Part shown: positions 22,281-32,155 of the stretch, in pieces
Position numbering within the stretch: position 1 is the first letter of the stretch
Layout: each line of letters opens with the position of its first letter
Origin: Ectobius pallidus
Lineage: Eukaryota > Arthropoda > Insecta > Blattodea > Ectobiidae
Assembly (NCBI GenBank): GCA_964059195.1
Contig: CAXKWD010000006.1
Span: 71,317,073 to 71,381,072, forward strand
DNA length: 64,000 nt
Direction of reading: 5' to 3'
Made by a program: the position numbers and the translations under genes
Notes under the pieces: model-generated
The model's database searches: none
The model's input: the letters and a program-made list of their open reading frames with translations, nothing else
What the model was told of the DNA's origin: nothing

Positions 22281-22693
22281 ATTATCCATATAGAAATGTT
22301 GGAAGATGAAATTTACTGGGGAAAATCCTGCATTTTTTGCAGTTTTTCAATATTTTGAAAAATTACTCGAAACTTCGAAGCTCCATATCTCGGTATATAT
22401 TTGACTTTAAAAAAAAGTTTAAACAGTGCAAATTGTAGAAAATTTATTGCCCTTTAATTTTTATAATACAGTATTTTCAGATAAAACGCGTTGTTTAGGA
22501 GTTATAAGAAAAACATTGAAAATACCCCAAACATTTCGGGGTTTTTCGGCTGCCCTGAAGTTAGCACAAGGTTCTCGAATTGGAAAACTTGGATTCTACA
22601 CCCCAGAATACCCATATACAACATACTAAAAAATCATTAACTTCGGACCTTTTTCCAGGCAAACCCAATTTTCAGTACCTGGTGACTGGACTA
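22281..22693 (+). repeat. Extra solo arm of the same family, outside the element
   Basis: A third copy of the arm's outer ~410 bases, in the same orientation as the right arm, ending CCTGGTGACTGGACTA. It keeps a 67-codon open frame also seen in the left arm, but that frame is simply conserved repeat DNA. Separated from the element by about 105 bases that include a run of nine G. Possibly an older neighbouring copy or a second end used in a larger composite. Confidence 0.8.
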
Positions 22694-23249
22694 TTATTGG
22701 TTAAGTGTTACTTACAACAAGACACATTCAGTTCTAAGCGACTTCTGCCACCCAACAGTTTTATCAAAGGTAATCCCACGAGAGTTGACGAGTTTATCGA
22801 TAGATTCGCAACTGCGCAGCAGGAGCAAATTTATCTGATGCAACTCGTCAACTCGAGTTGGATTTATTAAGACTATTCCATAAATAAAATGTAACGGATT
22901 ATATAAATAATAATTACTTTCGTGCTTTGTTGTATAAAAACAAAACTAACAGTTGTGAGATCACGGCGTACTGTGAATCAACCATCCATGTATCGATTCG
23001 AGCTACCCTGGTATAATCAGTGCTACCAATGGTGCTACTTAATTCAGGTAAGCTAACAGCCGAACAAAATAAAAGCACACGAACTGGCTTGCACCGAATC
23101 GAAATTGTGTTCATAATCAATGTACATTTCTATTATTTCAATTTCCAAACAAGTTATGTTGTATAAAATAATCTGATTTCATGCCGCTTAGGGGCAGCAG
23201 TGACTATTAATCACTGCACACTGATACTTGCGTCTCCAGTAACGAGCAG
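22694..23249. other. Spacer with shared repeat at 22755-22868
   Basis: Holds TAATCCCACGAGAGTTGACG, ACGAGTTTATCGATAGATTC and AAATTTATCTGATGCAACTC, which recur inverted at 59905-60030. Nothing else recognisable. Confidence 0.6.
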
Positions 23250-23273
23250 CCCATTTTATCGCGATAAAATGGG
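23250..23273. repeat. Perfect 24-bp palindrome
   Basis: The two halves CCCATTTTATCG and CGATAAAATGGG are exact inverse complements with no spacer. May be a dimeric protein site, a hairpin or a repeat junction. Confidence 0.9.
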
Positions 23274-24248
23274 ATCCTCGCGATTCCTACAAGAATATTG
23301 TAAGATAAACGGCCGTGACTGGTCTATATCCGAGGAATTGCTAAACGTTATTGGTCAATATCAAACACGCGGCGTATGAGTGGGATAGTCACGCCTAAGA
23401 GCTATTGCGGTTTATGGAGATGCGCACATCTAGCTACATAAGAGTTGGGTGATGTTTTGTTCCCTCCCCGGGATAGTAGCATTCCGGCGCGGAACGCAAG
23501 GCCGCCAGTTGTAAATCCTGCCTATGCAGCTGCCTATTTCAATCGAAAGGCCAAATAGAGTTTATCGAAGCGGTAATGACTAATAAAATATTTACATAGT
23601 AGCAGGTTCAAATTCATGGTTCGACAATTACTTTGATTTCAGGGATAATTCCCTATTAGCAAGAAAGATTGAGAGATTAGAATTTATGTTGCATACATCT
23701 GGAACAACCTCCTGTCGTTATTATGTATGCAGCCCTGTGCGGTTTCTATGGTTGTTTTCTACTTTGGAACTATTTCTTGGCATTATCTTCCCGCCTAACT
23801 CGAAAATTCATTGATTGCGTTGTCAGCCGGGTCGCATCACAAACATGACTACAGTATTTTTCAAATGAGAAGCCATTTCCTTCACCGCCAATCACGTGTA
23901 CGAGCTAACAAAGCGCCGCTAGCAGTAAGAGTCTTCCCTCCGTCTCGCCGTCTCTGATTGGACCGCGTATCTAAGCAGGAGAAGGACAAAACGGCTTGTC
24001 ATCTGCAAATCACTGTAAGTGCAGATTTAACTCAGCAAATGGCAGAGTAGTCTACGAATTATAAACGTTCGACGTGTTACTTAGAATGGAATAATATGAT
24101 GGTAAATACAACAGATTCTGTACATGGATAAAATTAGTGTTAATAGGAATTACCATGTTGGAAATTACGAGTATTACAAACAAAGCATCATGCTTCTTAG
24201 TCCGAACGGTATGGAAAGAAAACAAATCCACTGCATTAAAGTGTTAGT
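23274..24248. other. GC-richer patch, no gene identified
   Basis: More CpG than its surroundings, especially 23460-23560 and 23880-24000. It has CCAATC-type boxes (CGCCAATCACGTG near 23888, with an E-box; TGATTGGACCGCG near 23956). No open frame with a domain. Could be a second promoter-like patch or an old GC-rich repeat. Confidence 0.35.
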
Positions 24249-24249
24249 G

Positions 24250-24277
24250 TAGGATAGGTTAGGTTAGGTTAGGTTAG
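24250..24277 (+). repeat. Short interstitial TTAGG tract
   Basis: Four clean GGTTA/TTAGG units with a variant AGGATAGG unit before them. TTAGG is the telomeric unit of most arthropods; a tract this short is more likely a microsatellite or repaired break than a telomere. Confidence 0.85.
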
Positions 24278-24675
24278 AAACAGAGATATCAATTTAGCAC
24301 CGGCATACTGGATTGTGCGCGTTTCTTCAAGTGCCTTATTGAATTTTTCCTCATTCCTTTATTATTATTTTTTTTTCCCCTTCTCTGGATAGCACGGTGG
24401 CTTGTGACGACCAAATTTGACTGTTCACAGGCATGAGCTGTTGTCAAACATGTGAAACAGGAACCTACATTAAGCTATATCTATATAATGTTAGACATCT
24501 TCGCGTAAAGCAGTTAAACTGCCAATCTAGATAGAACTTATTTACCACCAAGGAGTACCGGTATCGGTACCGGTAATAAAAGTTAACAACGTTTGGTGTA
24601 GTTAGTTTATACAAATAAGCCATGGTAATGTAGGCTTCACACAACTTTACGCTTCACACATCTTTAAACGCGTCA
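24278..24675. other. Spacer
   Basis: T-rich run at 24360-24378 and a small palindromic GGTACCGGTATCGGTACCGG-like stretch near 24556-24573; nothing else recognised. Confidence 0.5.
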
Positions 24676-24683
24676 ACCGAGAG

Positions 24684-24988
24684 CATAGGCGTACCGAGGG
24701 GGGGGGGGGTTTGAGGGTTTGAACCCCCCCATTGATTAAAAAAAGGAAAATTGTATAGTTTTTTAAAGTCTGTCCATAAATTACTTAATACAAGTATAAA
24801 GCATGGGAAGCTTAAAACTCGTTATTTTGCGTCTTAATTTTTAAAATTTTCCGGGGGAGGACCCCCGGAAGCTTAAAACTCGTTATTTTGCATCTTAATT
24901 TTTTTAATTTTCCGGAGGAGGACCCTCTGACCCCCCTCTCCCTGGATGTTATAACCCCCCCCATATGGTCGGCCTGGTTACGCCTATG
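24684..24988 (-). mobile_element. hAT-like MITE (CATAGGCGTA ends), copy 1, two internal 60-bp units
   Basis: Begins CATAGGCGTACCGAGGGGGG and ends GTTACGCCTATG, flanked by the exact 8-bp duplication ACCGAGAG (24676-24683 and 24989-24996). Eight-base duplications and CA...TG ends are hAT hallmarks. The inside has two tandem ~60-bp units with AAAACTCGTTATTTTGC and a GC-rich CCGGGGGAGGACCCCCGG centre. No coding capacity. Opposite orientation to 51785-52171. Confidence 0.85.
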
Positions 24989-25115
24989 ACCGAGAGATCT
25001 ACTTTAGAAGTAAACAGTAAAATATTTTCCTGTAACCGTAGCAGTGACGATTCGACTTTCATTAAAACCACTGCAGAATTTACCATTTATTTACGTTTCA
25101 CCTGATCCGTCCATG

Positions 25116-25511
25116 GTTGATATCGCATTTAGAAGCCTAAGGCTCCAATATTTAATATTCTGTACAGGTCTGTTGAATGAGATATAGTTTTTGTAGGTGG
25201 ATACAGTATTAGACTAAAAACAGCACCATGATGCTTATACCGCCATCAACATAATAATAAAAATATATATTAACACAAGTTCTTATACAGGACGTTTCAA
25301 AAATACTTTTACAGGTTGGTATCGCATAGAAGCCTAAGGCTCCAATATTTAATATTCTATACAGGTCTGTTGAATGAGATATAGTTTTTGTAGGGGGATA
25401 CAGTATTAGACTAAAAACAGCACCATGACTAAGTATGCGTATACTGCCATCAAAATAATAATAATAAAAATATACATTAACACAAGTTCTTATACAGGGT
25501 GTTTACAAAAT
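25116..25511 (+). repeat. Tandem duplication (two ~197-bp units) overlapping a transposon end
   Basis: Units 25116-25315 and 25316-25511 share AGAAGCCTAAGGCTCCAATA, GGTCTGTTGAATGAGATATA and ACACAAGTTCTTATACAGG. Each ends in the first ~30 bases of the Tc1/mariner element that follows, so the duplication probably happened after that element inserted and copied a piece of its left end. Confidence 0.85.
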
Positions 25512-25653
25512 ACTTTTACAAACTTCGGGTATGGGTTCCTTACACCAAAAGAAGGAAAAAAGTTAATATGAACATAGGTCCCATAATCCTTTGTTTTCTC
25601 GTTAGGAACTGTTCAACACATTGATACACTCATAACACGTCAACACACAAAAT

Positions 25654-26130
25654 TCATAACAAATGCTCGAAATGTTCTCCTCTTGCTTCTAGACATGCAT
25701 GCACTCGTCGAATCATGGACTGTCGCACCGTTTCAAATACTCCGGGATGGTGTCGAATGGTTTCGCAGGCTTCCATGACACGTCGATGAAAAGTCTCTTC
25801 ATCCGGGATGCCTGCTCCATAAACTGATAGGTTAAGGTGCCCCCAGAGATAAAAATCCAAAGGATTGAGGTCGGGAGAACGTGCAGGCCATGGAACTGGT
25901 CCTCCTCTGCCTATCCATCTGTCATGGTAGATACCAGTCAGTGCATCTCGAACAATGAGACTAAAATGTGCTGGAGCCCCATCATGCATAAACCACATGT
26001 TTTGTCTTATTTGCAGGGCCACATCTTCGTGAAGTAGGCCTAATTTTGGAAGAGTGTTCTGGATAAAGTCCCTGTAGACAGCACCTGTAAGACGTGCTGG
26101 TAGAACGTATGGACCTACCAGACATTCACC
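25654..26130 (-). pseudogene. Tc1/mariner-type transposase, C-terminal two thirds, open but truncated
   Basis: Open frame: TVGECLVGPYVLPARLTGAV, LPKLGLLHEDVAL, MWFMHDGAPAHFS with the second catalytic Asp, WIGRGGPVPWPARSPDLNPL then DFYLWG with the third, ending SMIRRVHACLEARGEHFEHL. Between the two acidic residues (HDGAP and NPLD) I count 41 residues, the spacing of DD41D (rosa/Visitor-type) transposases rather than DD34D/E. The first Asp and HTH domain are missing; codons upstream of 26130 are antisense of the copied arm, not protein. The LGL in the third motif contains a TAGGCCTA; relatives usually have LP.LLE here. Confidence 0.8.
26035..26042. repeat. TAGGCCTA palindrome in a transposase gene
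   Basis: On the minus strand codons TTA GGC CTA CTT give LGLL. Without AGGCCT the protein reads PKLLHEDVAL, nearer the LP.LLE.VPL usual for the family. Insertion is inferred. Confidence 0.45.
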
Positions 26131-26131
26131 T

Positions 26132-26356
26132 ACAGTCCATGATTCGACGAGTGCATGCATGTCTAGAAACAAGAGGAGGACATTTCGAACATTTTCATGA
26201 GTTTTGTGTGTTGATGTGTTATGAGTGTACCAATGTGTTGAACAGTTCCCGAGAAAACAAAGGATTATGGTACCTATGTTCATATGAACTTTTTTCTTTC
26301 TTTTGATGTAAGGAACCCATGCCCGAAATTTGTAAAAGTATTTTTTAAACTCTCTG
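26132..26356 (+). repeat. Right inverted arm with a second copy of the transposase C-terminus
   Basis: On the + strand this arm reads QSMIRRVHACLETRGGHFEH, the same C-terminal segment found on the minus strand at the left end, so the arm is a copy of the gene's 3' end turned around. Confidence 0.85.
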
Positions 26357-26938
26357 TATATCTCCACCTTCTACTCACTACCACTGAGTAAACACGGGAC
26401 TTATTTTTAAGCTCGTATATCTCTTTATGCACTTCACTAAACAACATTTATTTGGTAGATGCTGTGAAACAATTCACCAGAATAAATATCAAACATATTT
26501 GCTTAGGGCATCAATATTTCTGAACCAAAAATACAAAGCCTACAGCTATGAATAACATATCAAGGGATAGAATCTTTTACCACCTTCTGATATGGCATAA
26601 CTTACTCGTTGGCACACACTCAGACTGTGACAGTTGGATAAGTTTTCCCTCAATATGACCTCTTATTTTACATCAAAATGTGAAGACAGAAAATGGCATT
26701 CTCTATGTCCAGGACAGAAAAAGTTATGTGACTGCATCGCATTGTGCATTATTTTCGTGGATTTCATTCTTCAATATTTATTTAAACCAATGAATTCTAT
26801 TGATAGCTTCTCTAATTTGTCAAAGTCCCATATCATTTATTTCCAAAGCTACCTGTGCCCACTGCCAACAATACACTGTTTCACGAGAACTGTACATGGA
26901 ATTTGATTTGGATATAATAATTCTGTGTAAAAAGGTAT
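26357..26938. other. AT-rich spacer, no gene
   Basis: The overlapping open frames here (about 80-90 codons) have no motif. Confidence 0.5.
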
Positions 26939-27060
26939 TACCGTATTTTATGGACCATAAGACGCTCCGGACCATAAGACGCACCTTGATTTTAGGATGG
27001 AAATTTAAAGGGAAAAAAATTAATGTGATTCTAAACGAAAAAAATTAAAGGGAATAATAT
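26939..27060 (+). repeat. Transposon terminus fragment (CCGTATTTTATGGACCATAA)
   Basis: TACCGTATTTTATGGACCAT plus a doubled GGACCATAAGACGC. The inverse sequence GCGTCTTATGGTCTGAAAAA followed by TACGG lies at 44275-44301. Such ends occur on a class of TA-flanked DNA elements in many animals. Likely a solo or degraded end. Confidence 0.5.
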
Positions 27061-27096
27061 ACTTCATTGCAAAAACATAAATATAATATAAGTAAT

Positions 27097-27130
27097 ATAT
27101 AAGTAATATATATATATATATATATATATA
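27097..27130. repeat. TA microsatellite at LINE insertion site
   Basis: About 14 TA units directly before the LINE open frame; a second, shorter TA run ends the LINE at 28757-28772. May be the target site copied on both sides. Confidence 0.85.
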
Positions 27131-28369
27131 TTTGAATCACAATTTGGATTTAGGAATAATATGAGTACAGATGATGCTATAATGGCCGTTACATCCACAA
27201 TTATTAAAGCAGTAGATGAAGGGAAAATATGCTTAGGTGTTTTTCTGGACCTAAGAAAGGCCTTTGACACTATAAGTCACAACATTTTGCTAAATAAATT
27301 AGAAAATATTGGTGTTAGAGGTATTGCCTTAGACCTATTTCGATCATATTTATCAAATAGATACCAAATCACTAAAGTTAACAACGAAAAAAGTGAAAAC
27401 GTAGTGCTAAATATCGGCGTCCCACAAGGAACTGTGTTAGGTCCTTTGCTCTTCTTAATATATATCAATGATCTTCCTAAATTAGATATAAATCTCATCA
27501 AAGGCAATGTCTATTCCTTCGCTGATGACACAGTAATCATATTTTCTGGAAACAGTTGGGAGCACGTTTTTAGTAATGCTAACATTGGAACAAACAAAAT
27601 AAAAAAATGGCTCGATGAAAACCTTCTATCTTTAAACATTGATAAAACAACATATTTACCATTTTCACTAAACTCTAAAGGACTTTCCTCGATAAATGCA
27701 CAACACAATATAATCCTACATGAAATCTCTTGTTCTATCCCTTTTAATTGTAAATGTCCAAAATTAAGTTCATCAACACAAGTAAAATACTTAGGTGTTA
27801 TCATTGATCAAAATTTACGGTGGGAAAAACATGTTCAATATCTGTGTCTTAAACTGCGGAAAACTATATATAAATTTGTTATATTAAGAAACATTATGCC
27901 ACAGAGTACTTTAAGACTAATATATCTAAGTTTAGTCCAATCAGTTATACAATATGGAATAATAGGATGGGGTGGGATATGTCAGACTGCACTTCGCTCA
28001 TTGTCGTTGTTGCAGAAAAGAATAATCAAGATATGTTTAAAAAAATCAATGGACTATCCATCTAAAAGTTTGTATAAAGATTTTGACGAATTGAATATTA
28101 AACAATTATACTCCTACACTTTATTAAATTATTTCCATAAACATCAAGAAAAGTTCATAACACGAAATCGCTACTATAATACAAGGAGGTATAATATCTC
28201 TTGTCCTCTTTTCGAACCAAAGTGTGCTACAGAAGTAGGTCTAAGGCATAGTATAAATTTCGGACCAAGGCTGTACAACAATTTTACTAGAAGAAACCCT
28301 AATATGATACCACTAAACAATAAATTGTTTAAAAAAAGAGTACTCGATTTGATTAAATCTAACTTGTAA
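27131..28369 (+). CDS. Non-LTR retrotransposon reverse transcriptase, 5'-truncated but open
   Basis: Open for 412 codons from ESQFGFRNNMSTDDAI to LDLIKSNL and a stop at 28367; the first ATG is at 27161, but homology begins before it. Visible RT blocks, counted from that ATG: FLDLRKAFDTISH (catalytic Asp30), GVPQGTVLGPLLFLIYINDL (86-105), YSFADDTVI (catalytic FADD, 120-123), LSLNIDKTTYLPF, and KYLGVIIDQNLRWEKHV (thumb), then a C-terminal region with IQYGIIGWGG. This is the target-primed RT of a CR1/jockey-like group. Endonuclease and N-terminal fingers are missing because of 5' truncation into a TA repeat. No stop or frameshift, so it is the youngest LINE here. Not a host gene. Confidence 0.85.
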   Translation, partial: FESQFGFRNNMSTDDAIMAVTSTIIKAVDEGKICLGVFLDLRKAFDTISHNILLNKLENIGVRGIALDLFRSYLSNRYQITKVNNEKSENVVLNIGVPQGTVLGPLLFLIYINDLPKLDINLIKGNVYSFADDTVIIFSGNSWEHVFSNANIGTNKIKKWLDENLLSLNIDKTTYLPFSLNSKGLSSINAQHNIILHEISCSIPFNCKCPKLSSSTQVKYLGVIIDQNLRWEKHVQYLCLKLRKTIYKFVILRNIMPQSTLRLIYLSLVQSVIQYGIIGWGGICQTALRSLSLLQKRIIKICLKKSMDYPSKSLYKDFDELNIKQLYSYTLLNYFHKHQEKFITRNRYYNTRRYNISCPLFEPKCATEVGLRHSINFGPRLYNNFTRRNPNMIPLNNKLFKKRVLDLIKSNL

Positions 28370-28772
28370 TTGTACTTTTACCACTTTTTATGTTAATCAT
28401 TCTCAACTGTAAATTTTTAATTTTTAACATTGGGTATTTTGTTTGTAACTCTGTTATGTTACTGTAATTTATTTTTTCGTATCTTTGTTCATGCATTTAT
28501 TTCATATAAGCAATCTTATTTATTTTTATTCTTATTTTTTACCTAAAACTATAATATGTATGTTTTTTGTTATTTTTATATAATTTTCAAAATATAATTT
28601 TAGTATGATTGAACTGACCCCGAACACGAGCTATGCTCATGCGGGGCAAATAATACTCTTTTCAAATTGTACAAATTGTGTGTATATTATTTGTATTTGT
28701 AATAATTTTGTATCAATTTGTATTTTTTAATTTGTAATAAAAAATTTGAAATAAAAAAATATATATATATGT
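28370..28772 (+). other. 3' UTR and tail of the LINE
   Basis: AT-rich UTR with TGAACTGACCCCGAACACG, CTATGCTCATGCGGGGC (these can pair: CCCCG with CGGGG, GAGC with GCTC) at 28610-28647, ending AATAAAAAAATATATATATA. A stem-loop near the 3' end is a plausible RT recognition element. Confidence 0.7.
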
Positions 28773-31289
28773 GATAAAATGACAGCATATTTTCGAATAA
28801 ACTTTTTGTATTTATTTGTTTGCCTTTTTTTTCATTTTGTTAAGACGGCCAGAGAAGCCGAAATATAAGAAAGAAAGCCTTCGGTTGGGATTTCCTAAAT
28901 AGTTCCCTAGCACTTCTCCGTAAAATACATCTGCTCTCATAGCCAAATACCAGGTGCTTATCAAATGCGAACGTTACATATCTTTTCTCAAGGAGCATTA
29001 AATGACGTTTATCAAGACACTAGTAAGTTTATGAAACGCGCTCATAAATATCAGCTTTGTGTGCTTTTGATGTGGGGACCCATAATCCTCTAGTACATCA
29101 TGCATAAAACGTTTTGAAGACACAATCTCAAGATAAAGCGGGATTAAAATAAGCCGAAAGTCCAGCTGTAAAAAAAACAAGTAAGGTTGCTCTGATAAAT
29201 GAAAAGTAGGCAGACCATGGGTGGAAAATTTCTGCAACGTTCATGATTGATAAATGTGGTAACGAACCATGCATTTGATAACCATGTTCGTTAGATTCAA
29301 TTTGCAGTGTTTCATGAACTTATGACAGGCCTGGTTGCTATGTATTGAATCTAATGAAAGGTGCTTGTTGTTGTGAAAAGGAAAAACACAATTAGAAATA
29401 CATAGAACGTTATTACTTTTTAAATTACTTATTAGTGCGTTTATTTTCCCAGGATATAAGAATGTACACTCATTTCGATTTCTAAATGGATTTGGTATGG
29501 GTAGTATTCTGGTTTTTCTATCACATCGTTTCACCTGTTTGGTCCACTCTCGCTAATGTAATTACTTTGCAATTTCATTCCCTGCGCTGCTTGCTAGTAT
29601 GGAATATCGCACTTTATGGTCTACTAACGTTGTGGTGCCTGTGGTGGTTTTTATTTTCGGTATTGATTTTGTTTGGTCAAGTATAACGCTATGGAAGTCT
29701 GTGTCTATCTATATACAAGCTTTGTTTACGTCATTAGGGAGTGTATTTTGCAGTATTATATGCGTAATTATACGCATTACACTGTTCTAAGAAAACTACA
29801 GAGCCACTTACATACTAATGTGTTGTGTGGTAATTGCAAAGAATAACACAGACCAACAGACATTTTGGTGCCTTAGAATTTACACCTTTTCTTGGGTATA
29901 TTTAGGTCGTTGATGCCAAATGTGCCATTACGTTTGCTCTATCAGCTTTAGTTTTGTGAGATATGGTATTACCATTATGCATATTGTCACTTTTTACGTT
30001 TGATATAAATAAAAAAACAGTGCCTATTTTTAGCTTCTAAATCATATGAAGAAAAAAGCAACACACTAACATTACATTAACATTTCAATAACAATATAAC
30101 ATGGGGTCTTTCAAAAAATTGATATTATCACATATATTACGGTCGTTTATGACTTACATTTGAGTGCCAAAAAATAATCCAGCTTTTAGTTTTTCTGTAC
30201 TTCGTACAGTTTTCGTCCTACGTGTCCAAAGTATGGTCAAGAACCTTCACCTGCTATATTTTTTTTTTATCAAGCAAGATTTTGTTTCGCTAGACTAAGA
30301 GTTCACGAATAAAATCTATATAAAAGTAGAGCTGATAGAGAAAAACTGTTTACTTATTTGGAATAAGCACACTAGTATAGCCAAAATCCGGTAAAACATC
30401 TGAGACACCAAACAAAAAGTTCTTTTTTGCTGGACTGTGTAATTATACGAGAGATGGAGCTTGTCATGACAACTAATTTATTATTTTTTTTGAAAATGTG
30501 GGACCATTTAAAATGGAATGTACGTATAACGCAGATTATAGGTACGTACCAGATGTAGGATGGTGAAGGTAACAAGACACCCACAAACATCCACACTTGA
30601 CTGCATCGTGCCACTTATTGTAAAGGCTCCTATAGCTAACCATCCGCATATCTGCACAATAAGTATCTTAATACGAGAAAAGGATATTGTAACATGAATT
30701 TTTTTAGCTTTCAGAGCTGTCGCCTCTCTCTTGATCTACAGACCAGTGAAACAGACACCTCTGAAATACTATTACAAGATCACATTACCGTGTATTATTT
30801 TAGATTCCTTCTTTATGCTCTTAACATTTTTAGAACGGAAACTCCATTGTTTAGGGAACCCATGCGCTTCTAAAATTAGTATTTAATTTCTTTACTCCTT
30901 TGTTCTGTCATCTCTTTTAATATATCGCATCCCAACAGTGTCTTCTTACAACAACTGCAATGATTGAATTTTTTTCTGTCAAGCTCAAGCCTTTATTCAG
31001 GTTATTCAGTTCAGTCAATTTCTGATTTTCCTTCGGGAAAGTAATCCATGTTTTAGATAGACCGGAAAAGAAATTAGAGCAATTCTTCCATGTTAATGAA
31101 TATTACAGAGTTATAAAAGCAGCAGCTTACAAGTAAATCGAATTGAATCCCTATTACTTCGCACGGAGCATAGGACCTCCAGGCGGATATATCATTTACT
31201 GAAGCTAATTTAGCTACGCTTATTTTCCTTAAAGGACGAGTGACAAGTGGTAAGCCCATATCCTCGACGATCGTCTAAAGGAAACAAAG
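28773..31289. other. AT-rich intergenic DNA, no gene seen
   Basis: About 2.5 kb with no domain-bearing frame. A small inverted repeat, TTAGATTCAAT (29291) and ATTGAATCTAA (29344), could form a stem. Two overlapping + frames at 29486-29790 are hydrophobic only because they are T-rich. Confidence 0.5.
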
Positions 31290-31482
31290 ATATTTCTTAG
31301 ATATAAAAAGGCCGAGAAATTTGGCCAGAGGCTCTGATTTAGGACTAGGATTCTTTAGTGTGTCGTAAATCTACTACATGGGACCGACAGTCTCTCAAGC
31401 CCAGGGCTTCTACTTCCCGAAAATCCATTGACTTCGGGATCTAAAGGCAGGCACACTACCTCTGCATCGTCGAGGCCGAATA
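31290..31482 (-). repeat. tRNA-derived SINE, family B, copy 1
   Basis: Minus strand has CGACGATGCAGAGGTAGTG (tRNA-like box A), CTTTAGATCCCGAAG, and a body TCCTAAATCAGAGCCTCTGG. It matches the + copy at 61646-62030 (GATGGTGCAGAAGTAGCGTG, ATCTAAATCAGAGCTTCTGG). Confidence 0.7.
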
Positions 31483-31826
31483 GCAGCTTTCAATTATTGT
31501 ATTCCGAAACCGTGTGAAGAAAGTACATTTTCTGTTTATTGTAGTCTAAGAATACTTGTGCTGACTAACATAACATACGAGGGGTATTCCGAAAGTAAGT
31601 TTCGTCAATGTATGGCAGAAGCGGCGTGTTCACCAGGGGAACCAAACAAACGCCAGACGAATCCTCACCCGTGGCTGGTTCCACGACGGAAGTGGCGTCA
31701 GCGGAGGAGGCATGACGCAGGCGCACTGCGCCGTAGAAGAGCGAGTCGCAGCAGACTGGCGTGCCCGCGGGTATTAGTGTACCGCTCACGATGGCACGAG
31801 AGATTTGGCGCCACTGCCATGTACCG

Positions 31827-32018
31827 CTATCTCCCCTCTTTCAAACGAGCCATTGCTGCAGCCGCTGAACCTTTTATTGTCCGAGATAGAGCTGTTTGAA
31901 ATTGATCTCCCGATTTCCGTCCCCGCAAAGTGCGGCCTCCACGAACCCATCTCGCACAAACCTTATGGAACATCAATTTGTCACTCAAAATGGTCTGTAT
32001 GGATCCTTTAGTAATGTC
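31827..32018 (-). pseudogene. Mariner transposase N-terminal HTH fragment, inverted
   Basis: Minus strand reads LPDITKGSIQTILSDKLMFH then KVCARWV, the second helix-turn-helix and linker of mariner-type transposases (compare IS.GSV..IL...L...KVCARWVPR). Homology fades after ARWV, so the remaining codons are not convincing. Confidence 0.7.
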
Positions 32019-32155
32019 AGGAAGCTGAGGTGGAGCAGGCTGTGCGCCAATTCCTTGCATCGCAGGGCACCTAGTTTTACCACAGTGGGTTCTTCAAACT
32101 GATCGCACGCTACGACAAATGTCTCAATGTCGCTGGCGACTATGTCGAAAAATAG
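32018..32155 (+). pseudogene. Mariner-type transposase C-terminus
   Basis: QEAEVEQAVRQFLASQGT, an in-frame TAG, then FYHSGFFKLIARYDKCLNVA and GDYVEK with the natural stop. FYxxGIxxLxxRYDKCLNxxGDYVEK is the well-known mariner-like tail. It runs toward the right TIR as in a normal element, so the N-terminal HTH piece is the part that has been inverted. Confidence 0.8.

Larger units (their letters stand above)
25495..26356 (-). mobile_element. Tc1/mariner-type foldback element (DD41D-like)
   Basis: Left end CAGGGTGTTTACAAAATACT and right end ...TTTTTTAAACTCTCTG are inverted and flanked by TA. Inverted arms are long, about 225-235 bases (25495-25730 and 26132-26356), and contain the last ~25 codons of the transposase. 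Minus-strand gene fragment between. The 5' half of the gene is replaced by an inverted copy of its 3' end. Confidence 0.85.

Noticed and set aside
24684..24996. GC-rich blocks with long G runs as a CpG promoter
   Set aside because: They are parts of a MITE with exact duplications and a second copy at 51.8 kb.
26094..26306. 70-codon open frame on + strand at the mariner-type element
   Set aside because: Only its middle matches transposase and that is due to the inverted arm; the rest is antisense or UTR.
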